Below are positions 9,386-18,295 of a DNA stretch of 64,000 bases, in pieces. The stretch covers positions 214,030 through 278,029 of the forward strand of contig CAVQIX010000001.1 of assembly GCA_963712765.1 (NCBI GenBank). Direction: 5' to 3'. The translations under genes and the position numbers were made by a program. Origin of the DNA: CAXMST01 sp963712765. GTDB taxonomy: Bacteria; Actinomycetota; Thermoleophilia; Solirubrobacterales; 70-9. A model generated the notes under the pieces. That model was given only the letters and a program-made list of their open reading frames with translations, did no database searches and was not told the origin of the DNA. Within the stretch, counting starts at the first letter, position 1. Each line of letters starts with the position of its first letter.

Positions 9386-10249
9386 ATGGCCCAGCCCCTC
9401 CTCGCAGTCGACACGCCCTCGATGCTCTACCGGGCGTTCTTCGCACTGCCGAAGACGATAACCGGCTCCGACGGCGCGCCCGTCAACGCCCTGCTCGGCG
9501 CCGCGAACCTGATCCTTCGTGAGGTCGAGCGCTACCTGCCACGGGCGGTGGTGATCTGCTTCGGGCCCGACGCCGCCTCCTACCGCACCGAGCTGTACCC
9601 GGGCTACCACGCCGAGCGTCCCGAGATGCCCGCGGAGCTCGTCGGTCAGTGGCACGACGCGCCGGCATTCTTCTCGGCCTTCGGCTGGGAGGTCGCCGAC
9701 CACGACTCCCTGGAGGCCGACGATCTGCTTGGGACCCTGGCGCGGCTGGAGAGCGAGGCGGGCGGCGAGGCGTTGCTGCTCACCGGCGACCGGGACATGT
9801 TCCAGTGCGCTGACGAGAGCACGTCGATCCTCTACGTCAGCACCGGCGGCAAGCGCGGCGCCGAGAAGCTAGGCCCCGCCGAGGTCAAGGACCGCTACGG
9901 GATCGAGCCTGCGCTGGTGCCTGACTTCATCGCCCTCCGCGGCGACCCCTCCGACGGCCTGCCGGGCGCCAAGGGAGTCGGCGAGAAGACCGCGGCGGAG
10001 CTGCTGCGCCGGCGGGGCTCGCTCGAGGCGGTGCTGGACGGCGCCATCGCCGAGACGCGTCCAAAGCTACGGGCGACCCTGCTGGAATCGGCCGACGAGC
10101 TGCGCGCCTTCAAGGACATCGCGACGCTGCGCGACGCGGGCGTGGAGCGCCCGCCCGACCGGGAGACCGACCGTTCCGGCGCCGCGGCAGCGGCCCGCGA
10201 GCGCGGAATGGACCGGCTCGCCGAGCGCCTCGACAGCGCCGACGACTAG
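9386..10249 (+). CDS. 5'-3' exonuclease (PolI N-terminal-like nuclease)
   Basis: This 287-residue stand-alone protein corresponds to the 5'-nuclease domain of DNA polymerase I. It shows AVDTPSMLYRAFFALP at the start, then VVICFGPDAASYRTELYPGYHAER, the acidic cluster SLEADDLLGTLA, LLTGDRDMFQ and the helix-hairpin-helix region ALRGDPSDGLPGAKGVGEKTAAELL. It would remove flaps or RNA primers during replication and repair. The usual family start, LxDGxS, is here VDTPS. The ATG at 9386 is preferred over a GTG at 9377 because TAGGTT (9371-9376) directly abuts the GTG but lies 9 nt from the ATG. The next gene begins 10 nt downstream. Confidence 0.87.
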   Translation: MAQPLLAVDTPSMLYRAFFALPKTITGSDGAPVNALLGAANLILREVERYLPRAVVICFGPDAASYRTELYPGYHAERPEMPAELVGQWHDAPAFFSAFGWEVADHDSLEADDLLGTLARLESEAGGEALLLTGDRDMFQCADESTSILYVSTGGKRGAEKLGPAEVKDRYGIEPALVPDFIALRGDPSDGLPGAKGVGEKTAAELLRRRGSLEAVLDGAIAETRPKLRATLLESADELRAFKDIATLRDAGVERPPDRETDRSGAAAAARERGMDRLAERLDSADD

Positions 10250-10259
10250 GGTCAGGCGA

Positions 10260-10997
10260 ATGGATCTCGAGGGAAGAACCGCGTTGGTGACGGGTGGGGC
10301 GAGTGGTCTCGGGCTGGCGACCGCACGGGGGCTCGCCGGCGCCGGAGCGAAGCTGCTGCTCGCCGACATCGACCGCGAGGGCGTTGAGCGTGCCGCCGCG
10401 GGGCTGGGCGCTGAGTTCATCGTCGCCGACATCTCCGATCTCGAGGCCAATCGGGAGCTTGTGACCGTCGCCGAGGAGCGGCACGGCAGCCTGGATCTCG
10501 CCTTCCTCAATGCCGGGGTCTCGACCGGCTGCGGTGTCGGTGACGACTTCGACCCCGTCCTGTACCGGCGGGCGATGGGCGCCAACCTCGACGGGGTCGT
10601 CTTCGGCGTCCACGCGGTGTTGCCGGCGATGCGGCGGGCAGGAGGCGGATCGATCGTCGCCACCTCCTCGCTCGCCGGTCTGACGGCGGTGCCGATGGAC
10701 CCGATCTACGCCGCCAACAAGCACGGCGTTGTCGGGCTCGTGCGCTCGCTCGGCCCGGGCCTGCAGGCCGACGGGATCCGGATCAACGCGGTCTGCCCAG
10801 GGTTCGCCGACACCGCGATCCTCGCGGGCTTCAAGGAGCAGATCGAGGCGACCGGGACACCGATCATCCCGGCGCAGGAGGTTGCCGACGTGGTGATCGA
10901 CCTGCTCAGCGGCGAGGGATCGGGCGAGGCCTGGTTCGTGCAGGCGGGGCGCACCGGCGCCTTCGCGTTCCGGAACCTCCCGGGCCCGCGGGTCTGA
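10260..10997 (+). CDS. SDR family oxidoreductase
   Basis: This classical 245-residue short-chain dehydrogenase has the nucleotide-binding motif TGGASGLG (11-18), Asp36 and Asp38 after beta-2 (favouring NAD over NADP), NAG (84-86) and the catalytic set Ser136/Tyr150/Lys154 in YAANK. A C-terminal GPRV tail ends the protein. The substrate is unknown. The stop codon of the upstream nuclease is part of TAGGGT (10247-10252), which lies 7 nt from this ATG and could serve as a leaderless promoter, so the gene may be transcribed separately from its neighbour. Confidence 0.88.
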   Translation: MDLEGRTALVTGGASGLGLATARGLAGAGAKLLLADIDREGVERAAAGLGAEFIVADISDLEANRELVTVAEERHGSLDLAFLNAGVSTGCGVGDDFDPVLYRRAMGANLDGVVFGVHAVLPAMRRAGGGSIVATSSLAGLTAVPMDPIYAANKHGVVGLVRSLGPGLQADGIRINAVCPGFADTAILAGFKEQIEATGTPIIPAQEVADVVIDLLSGEGSGEAWFVQAGRTGAFAFRNLPGPRV

Positions 10998-11048
10998 GCG
11001 GACCCCGGGCGACTCCTGACGACTCCGGGGCCAGGCGCCGACCGGAAC

Positions 11049-11993
11049 TCAGGCGGCCCGCAGATGACGGCGACGCGAGGTGCGGGTGGCGAGCAGCCCG
11101 GCCAGCTCCGCGTCGTCGATCAGGTGGGGCTCGGTTGCGGAGATGAAGCCGTCGAGCAACTCGGCGAGAGCATCGGGGCGGTCCAGGTGCGGGAAATGCG
11201 CGGCGCCCTCGATCGTCGCGAACCGGGCGTCGGGGATCGCCTCACAAGCGCGGCGACCGTGCTCGGCGGGGATCGTGCGATCGTGGTCGCCCCAGGCGAT
11301 CAGGGTCGGCACGCCGCCGAGCAGGTAGAGGCGATCATTGGCGCTGACCCGCTGGCCACGGACGTCGATCACCGCCCGCAGGGTCTCGATGAAGGCCTTG
11401 CGCCCGCCGGCGCGCTCGAGCGGACGGACGGCGCGGACGACAGCGCGAATCTGGACGGCGGCCTGACTGCGCCCACCTCGCTGGAGCCGGCCGGCGAGTT
11501 GGTCGAGCGTCGCCAGCGCCCGCGGGTGAGCCGCGAGGTAGAGCGCCGTTCCCGCCCCCGGCAGCGCCGCGCCCCGCAGCAGCGGGCTGACCTCGGGGCC
11601 GAGCCCGCCGCTCGAGACCAGGGCCAGCCGCTCGACCCGCTCGGGGAACTGCCAGAAAAACTGCATCGCGACTCCGCCGCCGAGCGAGTGACCGACGAAG
11701 GTCGCGCGATGGACCCCGATCGAGACCAGCAGGTCCCGGATCGCCGCCGCATGGGCCCCGAGCGAGTAGTCGCCGCGAGGGGTCGCGGAGTCCCCGTGAC
11801 CGATCAGGTCGGGAGCGATCACCGTGTAGCGGTCGGCGAGCCGGAGCGCAACCCGCCGCCAGTGGCGTGAGGAGTTGACCATGCCGTGGATCAGGACCAC
11901 CGGCGGCCCCGAGCCGAGCGCGTGGTAGATCACGCGGTGGCCGTGCAGGTCGACCTCCCAGGCCTCGAACGGGTCTTCGACGACCTCCTCCAT
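11049..11993 (-). CDS. Alpha/beta-fold hydrolase
   Basis: This 314-residue hydrolase shows the oxyanion segment LIHGMVNSSRHW (35-46), the nucleophile elbow GHSLGG (Ser103), the acid in WGDHDRTIP and the catalytic His in AAHFPHLD. The arrangement is that of the epoxide-hydrolase/haloperoxidase-like group, and the substrate cannot be inferred. TACGCT at 12002-12007 lies 8 nt from the ATG, suggesting leaderless initiation. The gene converges with the SDR gene. The 51-nt gap contains a weak CCCCGG...CCGGGG hairpin at 11003-11030. Confidence 0.86.
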   Translation of the reverse strand: MEEVVEDPFEAWEVDLHGHRVIYHALGSGPPVVLIHGMVNSSRHWRRVALRLADRYTVIAPDLIGHGDSATPRGDYSLGAHAAAIRDLLVSIGVHRATFVGHSLGGGVAMQFFWQFPERVERLALVSSGGLGPEVSPLLRGAALPGAGTALYLAAHPRALATLDQLAGRLQRGGRSQAAVQIRAVVRAVRPLERAGGRKAFIETLRAVIDVRGQRVSANDRLYLLGGVPTLIAWGDHDRTIPAEHGRRACEAIPDARFATIEGAAHFPHLDRPDALAELLDGFISATEPHLIDDAELAGLLATRTSRRRHLRAA

Positions 11994-12009
11994 CAGCCCC
12001 GAGCGTAGA

Positions 12010-14232
12010 TCAGCCGCGGATTCGGCGCTTCTGCCTGGCGATGCCCCGCCGCTCCGCGGTCGAGGTCTTGACCCTGACCCTGGCCCCGCGGTGGTTGCGA
12101 AGCCACCTGCGACCGCTGCGGGTCGTCCTCAGGGTGACCTTCCGCTCGCTGCCGCCCGGCTGCTCGAACTCGCCCCCGGCGATTCTCAGCGAGCCCGAGC
12201 GGGTCCGGCCCTTGACCACGACCTCGCCGTCGTTGCAGGCCGCGTAAAGACCCGGGCACTTGACCCTGGCCGTGATCGAGCCCGCGCCGCGGCGCTTCAG
12301 CGCGCCCTTGGCGAGCCGAGCCCGCGCCGTCGTCAGGCGCTCGAAGCCCGGGGCGAGCTCTCCCCCCTCGGGGAGTGGCTTGCGCGTGGTCGCGTCGATC
12401 AGGCCGTCCGAGGACCCGGGCCGCTCGACGACCGGAAGCCGCATCGTCAGCTTCGTGATCTCGACCGTGCCCTGGCCGTCGGAGGGGCGACCGTAGGGAC
12501 CCAGACCGCCGTCGTCGGCGTCGTCGGCCAGCAGCTGCAGCTTGGCGACGTGGCCCTGCTCGAACTCCCAGGCCCCCGGGTGGAGCTGGAAGGCCTGCTT
12601 GGCGCTCTCGCCCTGCTCGGGGCGCCATAGTCCGCGGGCAACGAGCGTCTGCATCCCGTCGGGTGCGACATCGAGCAGCCGAGCCGCGACCTGGGAGTTC
12701 GGCTCGCCGAACTTGAACTTCGCGGTGACGAGCGGGCTGCCGAGCAGCGTGTAGCCACCCTCGGGAGCCGGCTCGGTCCGGTAGTTGGCGGTCCCGGGCT
12801 GGTCGGCTGCATCGGTGCGGGCGCAGGCGCCGCCGCCGGTCACCGGGTTGAACGCCGCCGCGATCTGGTTGCTGCCGCCTCCCGGCGCCAGGCGCTGAGC
12901 CGGCGGCCCCGCGACTGAGACCTCGCCGGGTGCGACCCGTGCCCAGTTGCGGGCCCTGAACGGGCCACCCGAGCCGGCCTCTGCGGGGCAGGTCTGGGTG
13001 TAGGCCTCGACCATTGACCGCGGCTCGCCGCCCTCCCCCTTGACGTAGTAATCCATCCAGCGCTCTGCGCGAGCCGCGAGCGCGGCTCGGGCGTCTTCCT
13101 TGTTCTGGCTCCGCGGGTGGCCGGCGATCTCGGCGGCGAAGAGGCTGACCTTCGCGTCGGGATGCTCGGCCCGGGTACGGTTGTAGAAGCGGACCATCTC
13201 GTCGACCGGGAAGAGGTCGTCGGTGAAGCCGTTGGCGAGCAGCAGCGGCGCCGGGGCGATGCTGTCGTCGATGTAGTAGGGCGAGTGATTGGCGAGGATC
13301 TCGTCGAGGATCGCCTCGGCGGCGGGATCGTCGTCGTAGGGCTCACCGGCGAGCAGCCGGTTGCGCCAGCCGGTCAGATCGGCGCTCGGGTCCTCGCCCT
13401 CGGGCACATAGAAGCCGGGGGCGAACTTACCCGAGACGTAGAGGCCTTCGACGAGGGACTGCTTCATCACTCCGTAGCGACCGCTGTAGGGGCTATCGGC
13501 GAGGAAGTCGAGTGTGCTCCCGTTGGGTACCAGCGAGTAGGCAAGATCGCTCCAGGTGATGAACGGGGTCGCCGCCGCGAGCTCCATCGGGATCCCGTCC
13601 GGGCTCTCCCAGGGGACGAGCGTGCCGTCCGGCATCGCCATCCGGTTCCGCAAGGCAGCCATGGCCAGCGAGAGACCGCCGCCATAGGACCCGCCGGTGG
13701 CGCCGATCTCGTCCGGTGCGATCAGGCCCTCATCCGCGAGCATCCCCGCGAACAGTTGCGCGTCGCGGACCTCGTAGCGGCTGTCGATCAGTCGCACGTA
13801 TCCCTCGGCACAGCCGGCGGGATCCGCCGCGCGGGAGGCGGCGGAGCCGCACGACTCATGGAAGCCGCGGTCGGTCATCGAGAAGACCGCGTAGCCCTCA
13901 TCGAGCCAGCGCTGCATTCGCGAGAAGCCGATCTTCGAGCCGCCGTAGCCGTGGAAGATCATCACCAGTGGGTAGTTGCCGTCGGGCCCGCTCGCAGGCT
14001 CCGGCGGGAACGCGGCATTGACGTCGATCGGAACGCCGTCGAAGGTCTTCACCGTGCTCCGGGGTGAGGTCGACCCGCAGTGCCGGATCCCGGCGCCCTG
14101 GACGTCGCAGTCGACGGCGCCGTCGAAGACGCTCGGGATGGCCGCCTGTGAGGTGGATGCGACCACCAGACCTACCGCCGACAACAAGATCACCAGCAGC
14201 CCCGTCAGGGAGCCCCGCCGAATTCGATTCAT
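12010..14232 (-). CDS. Secreted CocE/NonD (X-Pro dipeptidyl-peptidase S15-like) hydrolase
   Basis: The 740-residue protein has a signal peptide (LLVILLSAVGLVVASTSQAA, about 12-31). A serine hydrolase domain follows with YPLVMIFHGYGGSK and nucleophile Ser182 in GGSYGG. The probable acid lies in NGFTDDLFP and the His in GHPRSQNK. The C-terminal third matches the jelly-roll PepX_C-like domain of this family, ending in a basic tail. It would be an extracellular esterase or dipeptidyl peptidase. The ATG at 14232 is preceded by a purine-rich Shine-Dalgarno (GGAGGCAGAGGA). A longer in-frame start at 14361 would bury the signal peptide. Confidence 0.86.
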   Translation of the reverse strand: MNRIRRGSLTGLLVILLSAVGLVVASTSQAAIPSVFDGAVDCDVQGAGIRHCGSTSPRSTVKTFDGVPIDVNAAFPPEPASGPDGNYPLVMIFHGYGGSKIGFSRMQRWLDEGYAVFSMTDRGFHESCGSAASRAADPAGCAEGYVRLIDSRYEVRDAQLFAGMLADEGLIAPDEIGATGGSYGGGLSLAMAALRNRMAMPDGTLVPWESPDGIPMELAAATPFITWSDLAYSLVPNGSTLDFLADSPYSGRYGVMKQSLVEGLYVSGKFAPGFYVPEGEDPSADLTGWRNRLLAGEPYDDDPAAEAILDEILANHSPYYIDDSIAPAPLLLANGFTDDLFPVDEMVRFYNRTRAEHPDAKVSLFAAEIAGHPRSQNKEDARAALAARAERWMDYYVKGEGGEPRSMVEAYTQTCPAEAGSGGPFRARNWARVAPGEVSVAGPPAQRLAPGGGSNQIAAAFNPVTGGGACARTDAADQPGTANYRTEPAPEGGYTLLGSPLVTAKFKFGEPNSQVAARLLDVAPDGMQTLVARGLWRPEQGESAKQAFQLHPGAWEFEQGHVAKLQLLADDADDGGLGPYGRPSDGQGTVEITKLTMRLPVVERPGSSDGLIDATTRKPLPEGGELAPGFERLTTARARLAKGALKRRGAGSITARVKCPGLYAACNDGEVVVKGRTRSGSLRIAGGEFEQPGGSERKVTLRTTRSGRRWLRNHRGARVRVKTSTAERRGIARQKRRIRG

Positions 14233-14374
14233 TCCTCTGCCTCCGATGCCGGGCGCGTGAACCGCAAGTCCCAAACGTGCGCGTGCGCCGCGCCGAACTC
14301 TCGCACATAGTCGGGGCGATGCCAAGCGCGGCGGGACCGGGCCCCGCGGCCGCCTCTGCAATCGTGGGCGGACG

Positions 14375-15265
14375 ATGAAGGCGATCGAGCTGCGAGACGT
14401 TCACAAGAGCTTCGGCCCGATCCGGGCGGTCGACGGACTCGACCTCGATGTCGCGACCGGGATCTGCCTCGGCCTGCTGGGTCCGAACGGCGCCGGCAAG
14501 TCCACGACGATGCGGATGCTGACCGCGCAGTCGATCGCCGACCGCGGCGAGCTCAGGGTCCTCGGCCACGAGCTGCCCCGGGAGGCGAAGATCGCCCGCG
14601 CGAGGATGGGCGTGGTCCCACAGCTCGACAACCTCGACGTCGACGTCACGGTCGAGGACAACCTCAAGGTCTTCTCCCGCCTCTACCGCGTCGACGACGT
14701 CGGTGCCGCGGTCGATCGGGCGCTCCGGCTCTCGCGCCTGACCGACCGCCGTGGCGACGCAGTCGATGAGCTCTCGGGAGGGATGCGCCGCCGGCTCTTG
14801 ATCGCCCGCGGGCTCGTTCATGACCCCGAGCTGCTGCTTCTCGACGAGCCGACCGTCGGCCTCGACCCCCAGATCCGCGCCGAGGTCTGGTCCCTGATCG
14901 ACCTGCTGCGGAGCGAGGGCAAGACGATCCTGATGTCGACCCATTACATCGAGGAAGCCGATCGTCTCGCCGACGAGGTCGCGCTGATGGCGGACGGCAA
15001 GATCGTCGCCCGCGGGCGCCCGAACGAACTCGTCTCCCGCTACGCCGGCGCCGAGACCGCCGAGGTCTACGGGCCGCCCGAGAGGCTCGCCGAGGTCCGC
15101 GCTACGGCCGAGGCCGGCGGCCTGCGGGTCCGTCCCGCCGGCCCCGCGGTTGCGATCGTCGGATCGGAACGCTCGGCGAACGGCGAGATCCCGCCAGAGG
15201 CGGTGCGGCGCCCTGCCTCACTCGAGGATGTCTTCGTCCTGCTCACCGGGGAGGAGCTGGATTGA
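14375..15265 (+). CDS. ABC transporter ATP-binding protein (DrrA/CcmA type)
   Basis: This 296-residue ATPase has Walker A GPNGAGKST (36-44), a Q-loop near VVPQLDNLD, the signature LSGGM, Walker B LLLLDEPTVGLDP and the switch His in STHYIEEADRL. The C-terminal extension (about 215-296) is typical of DrrA-like exporters. It pairs with the ABC-2 permease whose start overlaps its stop, so together they form one efflux system for a hydrophobic compound. The substrate is unknown. Confidence 0.9.
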   Translation: MKAIELRDVHKSFGPIRAVDGLDLDVATGICLGLLGPNGAGKSTTMRMLTAQSIADRGELRVLGHELPREAKIARARMGVVPQLDNLDVDVTVEDNLKVFSRLYRVDDVGAAVDRALRLSRLTDRRGDAVDELSGGMRRRLLIARGLVHDPELLLLDEPTVGLDPQIRAEVWSLIDLLRSEGKTILMSTHYIEEADRLADEVALMADGKIVARGRPNELVSRYAGAETAEVYGPPERLAEVRATAEAGGLRVRPAGPAVAIVGSERSANGEIPPEAVRRPASLEDVFVLLTGEELD

Positions 15266-16032
15266 GGCGCCTGGAGCCCGCAGCGATCGGCGGCGTGATG
15301 AGCCGCGAGGTTGCGAACTTCCGCACCTTCTGGAAGAGCAGCGCCTTCTCGAGCGTGGTCGAGCCGGTGATCTACCTGCTTGCGTTCGGCCTCGGCCTTG
15401 GGGCGACGCTCGTCGACCGGGTCGACGGGGTCGACTACGTCGAGTTCGTAGGCACCGGGATGGTCGCCACCGCGGTGATCTTCTCCAGCGCTCTGCCGGC
15501 GATGTTCGGGACCTTCGTCAAGCACCGGTTCCAGCACACCTACGACGCGATTCTCGCCGCTCCCGTCGACGTCGAGGAGCTGGTCACGGCCGAGATGCTC
15601 TGGATTGGGATCCGCTCGGGCCTGTTCGGCTGTTTCCCGCTGCTCGTGACGATGCTGTTCGGCCTCGAGCCGAGGTGGGGAATGTTGCTGGTTCCGCTGT
15701 TCGGAACCGTGACAGCGCTCGGCTTCGCCGGGTTCGGGATCGCCGTGGCGGCGACGATGCCGAAGATCGACCAGTTCAGCTACGTGACCACCCTCGTCAT
15801 CACGCCCCTCTTCCTGCTCGCCGGAACCTTCTTCCCGATCGACCAGCTTCCGCAGTGGGCTCAGATCGCGGCCCAGTTCAACCCCCTCCACCAGCTCGTG
15901 GTGCTGGTTCGCGACGCGTCGCTCTACAGCTTCGAGACCGTGGACCTGCTGCGCTTCGCCTCGCTGATCGCCTTCGCCGCAGTGATGTGGCGGATCGCGA
16001 TCAACCGGATGACCGCCCGGCTGATCGACTGA
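15262..16032 (+). CDS. ABC-2 type transporter permease (DrrB-like)
   Basis: This 256-residue membrane protein has about six hydrophobic segments and typical ABC-2 features: SSVVEPVIYLLAFGLGLG, YDAILAAPVDVEELVTAEMLW, and near the end LFLLAGTFFPIDQLPQWAQ. It is the membrane partner of the preceding ATPase. A TTG start at 15262 overlaps the ATPase stop by 4 nt (TTGA). An ATG at 15298 is the alternative. Confidence 0.88.
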   Translation: MRRLEPAAIGGVMSREVANFRTFWKSSAFSSVVEPVIYLLAFGLGLGATLVDRVDGVDYVEFVGTGMVATAVIFSSALPAMFGTFVKHRFQHTYDAILAAPVDVEELVTAEMLWIGIRSGLFGCFPLLVTMLFGLEPRWGMLLVPLFGTVTALGFAGFGIAVAATMPKIDQFSYVTTLVITPLFLLAGTFFPIDQLPQWAQIAAQFNPLHQLVVLVRDASLYSFETVDLLRFASLIAFAAVMWRIAINRMTARLID

Positions 16033-16053
16033 GTCCGGCGCGCCTCCCGCGGC

Positions 16054-16338
16054 TCAGTCGGGTAGCGGGCGATGGGCGACCACGTTCCACGGCTCGATCC
16101 AGTGCTCGCGTACCAGGCCGGCCTCCACGTAGGGGTCGGATGCAACGAATTGCTCCGCCGCCGCCGGATCGCTGAAGACGAGATGGCCGCCGTGGGGAGG
16201 ATCTCCGACGGCTCCGGCGATCAACAGGCGACCGTCGGTGACCATGCGCTCGATCAGCGCCAGGTGCCCGGCGCGATGGGGCTCCCGCAGCCGGACGACG
16301 TCGTCGACATAGGTGTAGATCAGGACCGTGAGCTCCAC
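16054..16338 (-). CDS. YciI family protein
   Basis: This 94-residue ferredoxin-like-fold protein shows the YciI landmarks: LREPHRAGHLALIERMVTDG with the conserved His, LLIAGAVGDPPHGGHLVF, and DPYVEAGLVREHWIEPW. Biochemical roles in the family are mostly undefined. Translation starts at GTG 16338. TAGGCT at 16346-16351 lies 7 nt upstream, and its TAG is at the same time the stop codon of the RTX relic behind it. The gene converges with the ABC permease gene. Confidence 0.85.
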   Translation of the reverse strand: MELTVLIYTYVDDVVRLREPHRAGHLALIERMVTDGRLLIAGAVGDPPHGGHLVFSDPAAAEQFVASDPYVEAGLVREHWIEPWNVVAHRPLPD

Positions 16339-16348
16339 GGCCCCAAGC

Positions 16349-16495
16349 CTAGATGCTCTTGGTCTTCTCGCAGCCCGCGGGCCGCTTGCCCTTGAAGCTG
16401 TCCTTGCCGCCCTCGCCGTTGCAGCTGTCCTTCTTGCCGCCGCCGCCCTTGAGCGTGTCCTTGCCGTCCTCGCCCTTGAGGGTGTCTTGCCGTAC
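16349..16495 (-). pseudogene. Remnant of an RTX-type Gly/Asp-repeat protein (C-terminal tail only)
   Basis: Read on the minus strand, this stretch encodes about 48 residues of near-nonapeptide repeats (DTLKGEDGK, DTLKGGGGK, KDSCNGEGGK, DSFKGKRPAG) and ends in CEKTKSI and a stop. This is the recognisable C-terminus of hemolysin-type calcium-binding repeat proteins common in this group of bacteria. There is no start codon and no N-terminal domain. The frame upstream turns into unrelated sequence that overlaps the promoter of the secreted lipase gene. The body of the gene appears to have been deleted. Confidence 0.65.
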
Positions 16496-16504
16496 CACCC
16501 GAGA

Positions 16505-16534
16505 TTGGACCCGGGTTGCGGGTGCCACTAAGCT
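16505..16534 (+). promoter_or_regulatory. Sigma-70-like promoter of the lipase gene
   Basis: TTGGAC (16505-16510), an 18-nt spacer and TAAGCT (16529-16534) precede the lipase gene. The start codon is about 38 nt downstream with a clear GGAGAGGA ribosome site, so this is a conventional leadered transcript, unlike many neighbours. Confidence 0.5.
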
Positions 16535-16572
16535 GCCGGTTCGGGGGGGGTCCACCTTAGGAGAGGAATCCA

Positions 16573-17784
16573 ATGACCGAGTCTTTCTTTCGCCGCGCGG
16601 GCGTGATCGGGCCCATCGTGGTCGCCGCCGCAGTCCTCGGGCTGCTGATCCCGTCCGTCGCCACAGCGGCGAAGACGCCAAAGGGTCCCTCGGGCGACGC
16701 CTTCTACCAGCCACCCGAGGAGCTGCCGAGCGGTCACGGCACGCCGATCTGGAAGCGCGGTGCGCAACCGATCGTGCGGATCGACGGAGCCCGCTACACG
16801 CGCCGGATCCTCTACACCTCGCGCTCGACCCAGGGCGAGAAGATCGCGGTCTCGGGATCGATCAGCATCCCGCCGGGCGAGCCGCCGAGCGATGGTTGGC
16901 CGGTGATCAGCTACGCCCACGGCACCACCGGACTCGCCGACGTCTGCGCGCCCTCGCGCGACTACAAGGGCGGCCTCGCCAGCTCCGCAATCACCTACGT
17001 CAACCCCCAGCTCGAGGCCTGGATCGACGCCGGCTACGCTGTCGTGCGGACCGACTACGAGGGTCTCGGTACGCCGGGCCAGCACCCGTTCCTGGTCGGC
17101 AAGTCCGAGGGCCGCGGTGTCCTCGACATCGTTCGCGCCGCCGCCAGGATGGACGACCGGATCGGGGACCGCTTTCTGATCGCCGGTCACTCCCAGGGCG
17201 GCCATGCGGCACTGTTCGCGGCCGGCCTGGCCGATTCGTGGGCGCCCGATCTCGAGCTCCGAGGCACGGTCTCCTACGCACCCGCCTCGCACCTCCTGAC
17301 CTACTTCGACTTCCTGCCCACGTTCACCGACCCGAGCAGCCTCTCGGCGTACGCGACGATGGCCCTGGTAGGGACCTCGACCGCGAACCAGGGAATCGAC
17401 CCCGCCGCGATCCTCAACCCAGAACCGGAGAACAAGCTCCCGCTGATCGACGGTCTCTGCAATCCGCAGCTCGGTGGGCCGGGCCGCTACGGCCAGTTCG
17501 CACCGTCGAAGCTGGTCGATCCAAATGCCAAGACGGCGCTGTTGAAGCAGGTGCTGGCGAAGAACAACCCCGACGTCGTCACCGACCAGCCGATCCTACT
17601 GGCGCAGGGATCGGACGATACGACGGTGTTCCCGCTCGTTACCGACCTGCTGAACGGTGAGCTCGTCGCCTCTGGGGACTCGGTCGACTACATGATCTAC
17701 GACGGCGTCGGCCACGGCGACATAGTGGCGGCGGCCGAGCCGGACGCGCTGGCATTCATGAAGGACCGACTCCCACCGGGCTGA
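16573..17784 (+). CDS. Secreted lipase, LIP family
   Basis: The 403-residue protein has a signal peptide (VVAAAVLGLLIPSVATAA, to about residue 33). A secretory lipase domain follows (family of Candida LIP enzymes and bacterial homologues), with SYAHGTTGLADVCAPS, nucleophile Ser207 in GHSQGG, acid in AQGSDDTTVF and catalytic His in YDGVGHGD. It would hydrolyse triacylglycerols or other esters outside the cell. The ribosome site GGAGAGGA lies 6 nt before the ATG. The gene converges with the PRC-barrel gene. Confidence 0.88.
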   Translation: MTESFFRRAGVIGPIVVAAAVLGLLIPSVATAAKTPKGPSGDAFYQPPEELPSGHGTPIWKRGAQPIVRIDGARYTRRILYTSRSTQGEKIAVSGSISIPPGEPPSDGWPVISYAHGTTGLADVCAPSRDYKGGLASSAITYVNPQLEAWIDAGYAVVRTDYEGLGTPGQHPFLVGKSEGRGVLDIVRAAARMDDRIGDRFLIAGHSQGGHAALFAAGLADSWAPDLELRGTVSYAPASHLLTYFDFLPTFTDPSSLSAYATMALVGTSTANQGIDPAAILNPEPENKLPLIDGLCNPQLGGPGRYGQFAPSKLVDPNAKTALLKQVLAKNNPDVVTDQPILLAQGSDDTTVFPLVTDLLNGELVASGDSVDYMIYDGVGHGDIVAAAEPDALAFMKDRLPPG

Positions 17785-17843
17785 ACAGGGGCCCGGGCGG
17801 GCGGGAGTCAGTCGGCGCAATCGCGGCCGGCCCCCCGCATCGA

Positions 17844-18206
17844 TCAGCCGCGTCCGGTGATCCGATCCCAGGCTGAACGGAGCTTGCGCTCGAGCTCGGA
17901 GTCGGGCTCCTCGCCGGGGTTGGCGCGCATCGTCGCCGGGTTGCCGCTCGGCTGCGGCAGTTGCTCGGCCTCGGCGGCATCGATGCCGAGCACGACGCCG
18001 CGCTCGAAGATCTCGGCCACCTCCGGCGCATCGACGAAACGATGCCCGCCGGGAAGAACGCTCGTGTCGATAACGATCCCGTCGAAGATGTCCAGCTTCG
18101 GCGCCGCCAAGACGTGCTCGACCCTGCCGAGCTCACGATCGTCGCTGGAGTAGACCGGAGTCCCCTCGGTCAGGGCGAGGTAGGAGGATGGCGCTCCGAG
18201 GTCCAT
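17844..18206 (-). CDS. PRC-barrel domain protein
   Basis: This 120-residue protein contains one PRC-barrel (about 8-75: EGTPVYSSDDRELGRVEHVL, FDGIVID, HRFVDAPEVAEIFERGVVL) and a charged C-terminal helix (SELERKLRSAWDRITGRG). PRC-barrels mediate protein or RNA contacts in ribosome maturation and photosynthetic reaction centres. Stand-alone actinobacterial copies are often stress-related, but the role here is unknown. TAGGGT at 18214-18219 is 7 nt before the ATG, supporting this start over longer in-frame options. Confidence 0.8.
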   Translation of the reverse strand: MDLGAPSSYLALTEGTPVYSSDDRELGRVEHVLAAPKLDIFDGIVIDTSVLPGGHRFVDAPEVAEIFERGVVLGIDAAEAEQLPQPSGNPATMRANPGEEPDSELERKLRSAWDRITGRG

Positions 18207-18295
18207 TGCCGGAACCCTATCGAGAGGCGTGCGGCCCCCCTGCGGCCCAGGCCGTCGTTCAGAGCGGCTTGCGCGGCCCCCGGCGGGCAGGCTCA

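Noticed and set aside
11003..11030. Terminator between SDR and alpha/beta hydrolase genes
   Set aside because: Only a 6-bp stem with a 16-nt loop, too weak to list as a feature.
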